From: Micromonospora sp. MW-13
GTDB taxonomy: Bacteria; Actinomycetota; Actinomycetes; Mycobacteriales; Micromonosporaceae
Length of the DNA: 64,000 bases
NCBI RefSeq assembly: GCF_003434305.1
Contig: NZ_QKKX01000050.1
Coordinates: 62,001 to 126,000 of the forward strand
Direction of reading: 5' to 3'
Shown: positions 58,497-64,000 of the stretch, piece after piece
Layout of the letters: every line of letters begins with the position of its first letter
How positions within the stretch are numbered: the stretch's first letter is position 1
Notes under the pieces: generated by a model
Told to the model about the DNA's origin: nothing
The model's database searches: none
What the model saw: the letters and a program-made list of their open reading frames with translations, nothing else
Program-made: the position numbers and the translations under genes

Positions 58497-58834
58497 GGCC
58501 GGCCGCCCGACCCGGCGCGGGTGCCCGCCGGTGCCCGGCGGTGCGCTTCGGCGGTGCTCACGTGGACCGGTACGGCCCGCGGCGCTGTTGCGTTCACGTG
58601 GTCTGTCTCCCGGCCCGGCTGCGGCGGCTGACGCCTCCCGCCAGCGGTGGGAGGCCGATCTCCGGTGCGGCGCCCCGGTGCGGCGCACCACTGTTTGTCG
58701 GTCGCGGGGACGGAAAAGTTCCCGGGGCCCGCGCTGTGCCGGGATCGCGTCGGACGGCCCGCCCGCGTCCGCCGGCGCCGGCCGGGCACCGGGGCGCCGG
58801 CGGCCCCGGCGCGCCGCCCACAGGCCGGCGTCGC
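58497..58834. other. Intergenic region between sigma and PepSY genes
   Basis: About 340 bases with no gene that I can support. It must contain the sigma-factor promoter. A possible PepSY terminator is CCGGGGC (58789-58795) paired with GCCCCGG (58803-58809). Confidence 0.4.
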
Positions 58835-59329
58835 TCAGTCGTCGCTGCCGTCGTCGTCGCGGTCGTCGCGGTCGTCATCGTCGTCGACCGGCTCCTGCTC
58901 GGCCTTGACCACGGCGCCGTCGTTGCGGTCCACGTCGACCTCGTGCTCGGTTCGCCCGTTGACGATCTCGACGCTCCACACCTGGTGGCCGTCCTCGGCC
59001 TCGGCCTCGACCTCGACGATCCGGCCGCCCCCGGCGCGCGCCAGCGCGATCTCGCCGGCCCGCTGCTGGTCGACGCTCCCGCCGGTGGGGGACGGCGGGG
59101 CCGTACCGGCGGGCGAGCCGGTGACGGACGCACCGGTCGCCGGGGCCGAGGTGGGAGCGTCGGTGCCGCTGTCGTCCGGGCTGCCGGTCGCCGCCGGGGC
59201 CACGGTGGCGGCGGTCAGGGTGGTCCGTCCGGCGCGACCGTCGGCGGCGGTGACGCCGACGGCGACCCCGGCCACCGCCAGCATCGCCGCGCCGCTGACG
59301 GACGCCATGATCAGGGAGTTGCGCTTCAT
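58835..59329 (-). CDS. Secreted PepSY-domain protein
   Basis: 164 residues from the ATG at 59329. MKRNSLIMASVSGAAMLAVAGVAVG is a signal peptide. A long Thr/Ser/Pro/Gly linker follows, then one PepSY domain (QQRAGEIALARAGGGRIVEVEAEAEDGHQVWSVEIVN, VDVDRNDGAVVKAEQE) and an Asp-rich tail (DDDDDRDDRDDDGSDD) that may bind cations. PepSY domains are thought to inhibit proteases or shape periplasmic sensing. It lies 71 bases after the histidine kinase stop in the same orientation, so it may be the output or co-sensor of that two-component system. Confidence 0.88.
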   Translation of the reverse strand: MKRNSLIMASVSGAAMLAVAGVAVGVTAADGRAGRTTLTAATVAPAATGSPDDSGTDAPTSAPATGASVTGSPAGTAPPSPTGGSVDQQRAGEIALARAGGGRIVEVEAEAEDGHQVWSVEIVNGRTEHEVDVDRNDGAVVKAEQEPVDDDDDRDDRDDDGSDD

Positions 59330-59400
59330 CTCGGTGCACCTTTCCTCGGTTGCTGAGTCGAGGATCGGCCATGGCGGGATAGCGGCGCGCTGCACCGACG

Positions 59401-60684
59401 CTAAGGCCCGGTTAAGGTCGCCGGCGGGGCCAGCAGCAGGCGCACCTCGGCCCCGCCGCCCGGGGCGGTGCGCAGTTCCAGCCGTCCGCCGCCGGCCTCC
59501 GCCGCCCGGCGGGCGATGTCCAGGCCCAGCCCCGTGGAGCCGGCCGGGCTGGCTCCCCGGCGTACCGTGGCCGCCGGCATGCCGGGGCCCTCGTCCGCCA
59601 CGGTGAGGACCACCCGGTCGGCGTCGCGGGCGAGGCGGACGGTGAACGCGGTGCCGTCCGGGGTGTGCGCGAACACGTTGCCGAGCAGCGCATCGAGGGC
59701 GGCGGCCAGTTCGTCGGCGGACACCCCGACCGGCAGCGGCCCGGGGGCCAGGTCGCAGCGGAACTCCCGCCCGGTGTCCTCGGCCAGCACCGACCAGAAG
59801 GCCACCCGGTCGGCGACCACCACCGCCGCGTCACCGCCGGTGGCGGCCGGCGACCGGTCGCGGCGGGCCTGGCGGATCAGACCGGTCACGGCCCGCTCCA
59901 GCCCGTCCACCGCGGCGGCGATCCGCGCCGCGTCCTGCGGCTCGCGCAGCGACTCGGCCTCCAGCCGCAGCGCCGTCAGCGGGGTGCGCAGCCGATGGGA
60001 CAGGTCGGCCACCTGCTCGCGCTCCTGGGCGAGCAGGACCTGGATCCGGCCCGCCAGGTGGTTCAGCGCGCCGGCCACCTCGCGCAGTTCGGCCGGACCG
60101 GCGGGCGTCACCCGGGCGTCCAGCTCGGCGTTGGCCAGCCGGTGCGACACCACGGACAGCTCGGCGATCGGCCGGACCAGGGTGCGCGCCAGCCGGTCGG
60201 CGACCAGCAGCCCGAGCAGCACCAGCAGCACCCCGAGCAGGGCCAGCACCAGCCACGCCCGGGTCACCCCGGCGGTCAGCTCGGCGCGCGGCACCACCGT
60301 CCGGATCACGCCCGTGCCATCGGGCCGGCCCTGCACGGCGATGACCACCTCGCGTCCCCCGTCCGACTCCACGGTGAGGCTGCGCCCCCGTTCGGCCAGG
60401 GCCACCGCGGGGGTGCGCGGGGCCAGGGTGCCCAGCACCGTGTCGCCGGGCAGGAACACGCTGACCGGCCGGCCCGACTCCGCGGCGAGTTGCTCGGCGG
60501 TCAGCCGGATGGTCGCGGTGTCGGCCGTGCCCACCACCGGCACCAGACTCTGCGCGTCCGCGGTCGCCCGGACCGTGGCCCGGTCCTCGGCCACCGCCCG
60601 CACCAGCAGCGCCAGCGGGACGAGAAAGGCCACGAGGGTGAGCACGCTGACCGCGGCGGCCAGCAGCGCCAGCCGTGCCCTCAC
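59401..60684 (-). CDS. Two-component sensor histidine kinase
   Basis: 427 residues. A signal-anchor helix (LALLAAAVSVLTLVAFLVPLALLV), an extracellular region of about 110 residues, a second helix (AWLVLALLGVLLVLLGLLVADRL), HAMP, the phospho-acceptor His230 in VADLSHRLRTPLTALRLEAE, and an HATPase domain (ADELAAALDALLGNVFAHTP, VADEGPGMP, GSTGLGLDIARRAAEAGGG). The GTG start overlaps the response-regulator stop (GTGA), so both are co-translated. The signal is unknown. The DxxHxx layout matches the EnvZ/CutS-like class. Confidence 0.95.
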   Translation of the reverse strand: MRARLALLAAAVSVLTLVAFLVPLALLVRAVAEDRATVRATADAQSLVPVVGTADTATIRLTAEQLAAESGRPVSVFLPGDTVLGTLAPRTPAVALAERGRSLTVESDGGREVVIAVQGRPDGTGVIRTVVPRAELTAGVTRAWLVLALLGVLLVLLGLLVADRLARTLVRPIAELSVVSHRLANAELDARVTPAGPAELREVAGALNHLAGRIQVLLAQEREQVADLSHRLRTPLTALRLEAESLREPQDAARIAAAVDGLERAVTGLIRQARRDRSPAATGGDAAVVVADRVAFWSVLAEDTGREFRCDLAPGPLPVGVSADELAAALDALLGNVFAHTPDGTAFTVRLARDADRVVLTVADEGPGMPAATVRRGASPAGSTGLGLDIARRAAEAGGGRLELRTAPGGGAEVRLLLAPPATLTGP

Positions 60685-61370
60685 CCGCCACCGCCCGGGG
60701 ACTCCAGCCGGACCCCCACCCCTCGCACCGTGTGCAGGTAGCGCGGCTGCTGGGCGCTCTCACCCAGCTTGCGGCGCAGCCACGACAGGTGCACGTCGAC
60801 GGTCTTGTCCGCGCCCCCGTACGGGATCTGCCAGACCTCGGTGAGCAGTTCCCGCTTGGTGACCACCTCGCCGGGCCGGGCGGCGAGGTGGTGCAGCAGG
60901 TCGAACTCGCGCGGGGTCAGCTCGACCGGCGCGCCGTCGAGGGTCACCTGCCGGGAGCGCGGGTCGACCCGCAGGCCGCCGACCGCCAGCGTCGTGACCT
61001 CCGCCGAGGCTCCCCCGCGCCGCAGCACCGCACGGATCCGCGCGTCCAGTTGGGCGGCGGTGAACGGCTTCACCACGTAGTCGTCGGCGCCGGCGTCGAG
61101 CACCCGGACGATCTCGGTCTCGTCGTCGCGGGCGGTGGCCACGATGACCGGCACCGCGCTGACCGCCCGCAGCATCCGCAGCAGCTCGCGCCCGTCGAGG
61201 TCGGGCAGGCCCAGGTCCAGCACGACGAGGTCCGGCCGGTCGTCGAGGGCGTCGCGCAGCCCCGCCATCGCGGTGGACGCGGCGGCCACGGCGTGCCCCC
61301 GGTCCCGCAGCGCCCGCGCCAGCGGCGTCCGGATGGTCAGGTCGTCCTCGATGAGCAGCAGCCGGGGCAC
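60681..61370 (-). CDS. OmpR/PhoB-family response regulator
   Basis: 229 residues from the GTG at 61370. Receiver domain: RLLLIEDDLTIRTPLARAL, phospho-acceptor Asp52 in LVVLDLGLPDLDG, the conserved Thr of VIVATARDDE, and the Lys of VVKPFTAAQL. Winged-helix output domain: LTPREFDLLHHLAARPGEVVTKRELLTEVW, DKTVDVHLSWLRRKLG and YLHTVRGVGVRLE. Activated by the coupled histidine kinase. The promoter lies in the ~100-base gap to the divergent secreted-protein gene, which may be a target. Confidence 0.96.
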   Translation of the reverse strand: MPRLLLIEDDLTIRTPLARALRDRGHAVAAASTAMAGLRDALDDRPDLVVLDLGLPDLDGRELLRMLRAVSAVPVIVATARDDETEIVRVLDAGADDYVVKPFTAAQLDARIRAVLRRGGASAEVTTLAVGGLRVDPRSRQVTLDGAPVELTPREFDLLHHLAARPGEVVTKRELLTEVWQIPYGGADKTVDVHLSWLRRKLGESAQQPRYLHTVRGVGVRLESPGGGG

Positions 61371-61472
61371 AGGATGCAGGCTAGCCGCCGGGACCGCCGC
61401 CGGCTTGCTCCTTAACCCTCCCTTAGCGTCGTCCGGCGCTCCCGCCAACCTTCGATCGGGGATAGTCGGGGG

Positions 61473-61937
61473 ATGCGCCGTCGCCGTACCCTCGCCTTCG
61501 CCGGGTGGCTGGCCACCGCCGTGCTCGCCACCCTGGTCGGGGTGGCCGCGATCCGGCTGGTCGGGGAGAGCATCACCGGCACCCCGGGCGGGGTGCACAG
61601 CCAGCGCGACGTCGAGCGGGCGCTGGCCTCCCCGCCGGCGGGCACGGCGGCGCCGGGCGGCAGGGCGTCCACCGGTCCGGGTGGACCGCCGGCGACCGCG
61701 CCGCCGGGGCCCGGCGCGCGTCGGGCCTTTTCGACCGCCGGCGGCAGCGCGGTGGCCGAGTGCGCGCCGGGCGGGGTACGGCTGGTGTCCTGGGCTCCCG
61801 CGCAGGGCTACCGGGTCGGCGACGCCGACCAGGGCCCGGACGACGACGTGGAGGTCACCTTCGTCGGGCCGGGCGGCGAGCACGAGCTGAAGCTGCGGTG
61901 CGTGGCCGGCCAGCCGGTGGCCGTCGCCGACGACTGA
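61473..61937 (+). CDS. Membrane-anchored or secreted hypothetical protein
   Basis: 154 residues. The N-terminal MRRRRTLAFAGWLATAVLATLVGVAAIRLV is a signal peptide or anchor. A Pro/Ala/Gly-rich linker of about 45 residues leads to a small extracellular domain (AVAECAPGGVRLVSWAPAQGYRV, DDDVEVTFVGPGGEHELKLRCVAGQPVAV) with two cysteines that may form a disulfide. Similar proteins are sometimes annotated as septum formation initiators on weak grounds. It is divergent from the response-regulator gene, suggesting control by that system. Confidence 0.7.
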   Translation: MRRRRTLAFAGWLATAVLATLVGVAAIRLVGESITGTPGGVHSQRDVERALASPPAGTAAPGGRASTGPGGPPATAPPGPGARRAFSTAGGSAVAECAPGGVRLVSWAPAQGYRVGDADQGPDDDVEVTFVGPGGEHELKLRCVAGQPVAVADD

Positions 61938-61985
61938 CCCGACGGCGACCACCGGCGGCGCGGCCCGGTGCCGCGCGGACCGCCG

Positions 61986-62309
61986 TCAGCCGCCGTGCTT
62001 CTGCTGGCAGGGCACGCAGAAGCGGGCGTGCGGGACGACCTCCAGCCGCTCCGGCGGGATCTGCGCCCCGCACCGCTCACAGGCGCCGTAGCGCCCCTCC
62101 TCGATACGGAGCAGGGCGTCGGCGATCCGCTCCCGGCTCTGTCGGGCCGCCGCGATCAGCGCGGCGCGGGTGTGCGCCTCACCCGGATCCCCGGTGTCGG
62201 CGGTCAGCTCGGTCAGCCGGGCCGTCTGCGCCGCGTGCTCGTCGGTCAGTGTCGCGCGCAGGTCGGCGAGCCACTGCCGATCGCTGACCCCCTGGATTTC
62301 GGTGCTCAT
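61986..62309 (-). CDS. TraR/DksA family zinc-finger protein
   Basis: 107 residues from the ATG at 62309. A helical hairpin (RQWLADLRATLTDEHAAQTARLTELTAD; ALIAAARQSRERIADALLRIEEGRYG) is followed by a Cys4 zinc finger: Cys77 and Cys80 (GACERCGAQIP), Cys98 and Cys101 (RFCVPCQ). DksA/TraR proteins enter the RNA polymerase secondary channel and modulate initiation, with or without ppGpp. The acidic coiled-coil tip (DTGDPGE) differs from the DxxDxA of E. coli DksA, so activity may differ. Confidence 0.93.
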   Translation of the reverse strand: MSTEIQGVSDRQWLADLRATLTDEHAAQTARLTELTADTGDPGEAHTRAALIAAARQSRERIADALLRIEEGRYGACERCGAQIPPERLEVVPHARFCVPCQQKHGG

Positions 62310-62330
62310 GTCGGTCCTTCCGGAAAAAGA

Positions 62331-62359
62331 AAAGGGCCGAAGCCGGAAGCTTCGCCCTG
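62331..62359. repeat. Small hairpin upstream of the DksA-like gene
   Basis: GGGCCGAAGC and GCTTCGCCC nearly pair (one bulge) around CGGAA, with an A-rich run GAAAAAGAAAA before it on the plus strand. On the minus strand this reads hairpin then T-run, 22 bases upstream of the start codon, like an attenuator-type terminator in the 5' leader. Confidence 0.45.
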
Positions 62360-62678
62360 GTGGCCGTACCCGTCGGATTTGCACGTCCGGCGGGAGGGCC
62401 ACGCCCGGTGGGGCTCGGGCTCGGCAGCCCGTGGATGGGCGCGGCACCGAGCGACGGCGCGCCCGCCGGGCGGGTGGTCACCCCGGTGCGCTGCCGGCCG
62501 GCGGCAGCCGGCGACGCCGTCACGAGGGTGACGGTGACGCGGGCGAGCGGCGCGGCCGATGGCATGCGGCCACCATAGGCCGCCCCGGCGCAGAACCCAA
62601 CCAGGATGTCCGCCGACGCGCTCGGGCGGCCGGGTTCGGCCGGCGCGGCCCGGGGAACCCGCGCCCGTCTGCTCCGCC

Positions 62679-62940
62679 CGGCACTGGGCCGAGCGGCACA
62701 ACCTGATCGTCACCGTGGCGATCGGCGAGCTGCTGGTGGCGATCGGCGTCGCCGGCACCGACCTGCCCAGCACGCAGCGGCTGATCGTCGCCCCCGCGCT
62801 CGCCGTCGTCGTCGCCGGTGCGCTCGAGTGGATCTACTTTCGACCTGTCGGCGCTCACGGGCGAGCACGCGCTGCGCGCCGCCGCGCTGCTGCCGCTGAC
62901 CGCCCGGGTGTCCGCGCTGCGGGCCCTGGCCTGGCTCAGG
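62679..62940 (+). pseudogene. LtrA-like membrane protein remnant
   Basis: One frame encodes HWAERHNLIVTVAIGELLVAIGVAG, then LIVAPALAVVVAGALEWIYF, resembling the ERxGLFxIxALGExVVAxG and WWxYF elements of low-temperature-requirement A proteins. After about 62840 similarity continues better in another frame (TGEHALRAAALLPL). No intact start or full-length frame exists. Confidence 0.45.
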
Positions 62941-63871
62941 ACGGGTCGGCCCGGCCCAGCCGCCAGTAGCCCATGAACGCCACCGCCCGCCGGTCGACGC
63001 CCCGCTCGGCGACCAGGTGCCGGCGCAGCGTACGGATCATGGCGGCCTCGCCCGCCAGCCAGGCGTACAGCGGCCCCGGCACCGGCGCCACCGAGGGCGG
63101 CACCTCCCAGAGGATGTCCTGGTCGACGTCCGGGTCGGCGATCGACGGCTGCCCGGACGGCCGGCCCGCCCCGACCGGCGCCCGGCCGGACAGCAGGCTC
63201 GCCGTCGCCGCGGCGACGGCGGGGACCAGGCGGCTGCCGTGGAGAGCGCCGTCGCGGGGCAGCCAGGTGATCTCCACGCCGGGCGGGGCCGGGACGGGCA
63301 GCGCGTCGGCCCGCTGCGGCACCTCCAGCAGGGCCCGGCCCCGGACGTCGAGCGGGAGCCGTTCCAGGATGGCGCAGATCGCGGGCACCGCGGTCTCGTC
63401 GCCGGCCAGCAACACCTGGTCCGTCGCCGAGGGCCGGAACTCGACGCCGCCGTGCTCGCCGGGGTAGCCGGCGTCCGGGCCGAGGAGGGCGGCCTCGTCC
63501 CCGGGCCGGACCCGGTGGGCCCACCGGCTGGCCGGGCCGCCGTCACCGTGCAGCACCAGGTCGACGTCCACCTCGGCCAGGTGCGGCCGGGCCGCGCGGG
63601 CGGTGTAGGTGCGCACCGGGCAGCGCTGGTCCTCGGGCAGGGCCCGCCACCTCGCGTACCAGTCGGGGCCGCCGGGCAACTGGACCCCGTGCTGCCCGGG
63701 CAGCGGCAGCACCAGCTTGATCCGCTGGTCGTAGCCGTTGTCGGCGAACCGGTCGAGGTCCGGGCCGGTGAAGGTGACGCGGACGAACGAGGGACTGAGC
63801 CGGCGCACGGCGCGGACCTCGACGGTGAACAGGCGCCACGGGGCGATGGGCAGGGTCTCGGCCGTGGTCAT
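62936..63871 (-). CDS. Siderophore-interacting protein (FAD-dependent ferric-siderophore reductase)
   Basis: 311 residues. FAD-binding domain: FTVEVRAVRRLSPSFVRVTFTGPDLDRF, with PVRTYTARAA as the RxYTxR flavin motif and VLHGDGGPASRWAHRVRPGDEAALLGP. NAD(P)H-binding SIP domain: VLLAGDETAVPAICAILERLP (GDETA hallmark), and GPLYAWLAGEAAMIRTLRRHLVAERGVDRRAVAFMGYWRLGRA at the C-terminus. It reduces Fe(III)-siderophore to release iron in the cytosol. An 18-bp iron-box palindrome lies 68 bases upstream of the ATG, so it is expected to be repressed by iron through IdeR/DmdR. Confidence 0.97.
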   Translation of the reverse strand: MTTAETLPIAPWRLFTVEVRAVRRLSPSFVRVTFTGPDLDRFADNGYDQRIKLVLPLPGQHGVQLPGGPDWYARWRALPEDQRCPVRTYTARAARPHLAEVDVDLVLHGDGGPASRWAHRVRPGDEAALLGPDAGYPGEHGGVEFRPSATDQVLLAGDETAVPAICAILERLPLDVRGRALLEVPQRADALPVPAPPGVEITWLPRDGALHGSRLVPAVAAATASLLSGRAPVGAGRPSGQPSIADPDVDQDILWEVPPSVAPVPGPLYAWLAGEAAMIRTLRRHLVAERGVDRRAVAFMGYWRLGRADPS

Positions 63872-63938
63872 GGTGTCTTCCGCTCCACGCCGTGGGGGCG
63901 CTCCCCCCGCGGGGCGCGAACTCGATCGTCCAGCACGT

Positions 63939-63956
63939 GGTTAGGCTAGCCTAACC
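63939..63956. promoter_or_regulatory. IdeR/DmdR iron box
   Basis: GGTTAGGCTAGCCTAACC, an 18-bp perfect palindrome containing the TTAGG..CCTAA half-sites of the established actinobacterial iron box (TTAGGTTAGGCTAACCTAA). It lies upstream of the siderophore-interacting protein gene. Confidence 0.88.
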
Positions 63957-64000
63957 TCAAGATCGGGTGTCGGGGCGGGGGTGTGTTCCCCCCTTCCGGG

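Overview
The window is chromosomal DNA of a very high-GC filamentous actinomycete, most likely a Micromonospora-like member of the Micromonosporaceae. This rests on GC-rich third codon positions, frequent GTG starts, ATGA/GTGA stop-start couplings, rbpA with a SigR-type promoter, HelY, a separate lnt-ppm1 pair, and an IdeR/DmdR-type iron box. The genus is an inference. I found no rRNA, tRNA or CRISPR array.

The first 17 kb is an accessory region with many broken genes. It opens on a frameshifted tyrosine-recombinase fragment and holds remnants of an MFS transporter, a phosphoesterase, an IS630 transposase, an ArsC-type arsenate reductase, a LacI regulator and a TetR regulator. Among them are three apparently intact antibiotic-inactivation genes: a Vat-type streptogramin acetyltransferase, an OleD/Mgt-type macrolide glycosyltransferase, and a TetX-like flavin monooxygenase facing its own TetR gene. 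A PadR regulator with a perfect operator, an RibD-type reductase, a SAM methyltransferase with a one-base frameshift, a serine hydrolase and an SMR efflux pair fill the rest.

From 17 to 24 kb there is a LysE exporter, then a TetR-controlled FMO + SDR + MFS module in which two copies of one 20-bp operator flank the regulator gene. A zinc-finger/coiled-coil protein and rbpA follow. From 24 to 27 kb lies lnt-ppm1-fxsA (lipoprotein N-acylation and polyprenyl-phosphate-mannose synthesis).

From 27.8 to 36.1 kb lies a lysine aminomutase locus: kamA on one strand, and kdd - amidohydrolase - kamD - kamE - kal - reactivating ATPase on the other. It encodes most of the fermentative lysine route through beta-lysine and 3,5-diaminohexanoate, but the usual cleavage enzyme is not in the locus and an amidohydrolase occupies a slot in the operon. 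The G-ending codon style of this operon differs from that of most neighbours.

From 36 to 49 kb are mainly housekeeping or regulatory genes: methyltransferase, CsbD, histidine phosphatase, Lrp, acyl-CoA dehydrogenase, M24 peptidase, an unusual RHH-ClpN fusion with tandem operator-like repeats, a 5'-3' exonuclease, an MHYT membrane sensor, HelY, a HAD hydrolase and a lipid kinase.

From 49.2 to 54.6 kb is a compact, tightly coupled gene set: two divergent tryptophan-2,3-dioxygenase-fold proteins, a kynureninase-like PLP enzyme and two O-methyltransferases. It looks like a small tryptophan-derived secondary-metabolite pathway and is my main candidate for an undescribed system. It is followed by decayed methyltransferase and uridine-kinase genes and a possible MITE. 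The right end carries an ECF sigma factor and a ZAS anti-sigma gene in convergent orientation, a PepSY protein with a two-component system, a TraR/DksA zinc-finger protein, an LtrA-like remnant and an iron-box-controlled siderophore-interacting flavoprotein.
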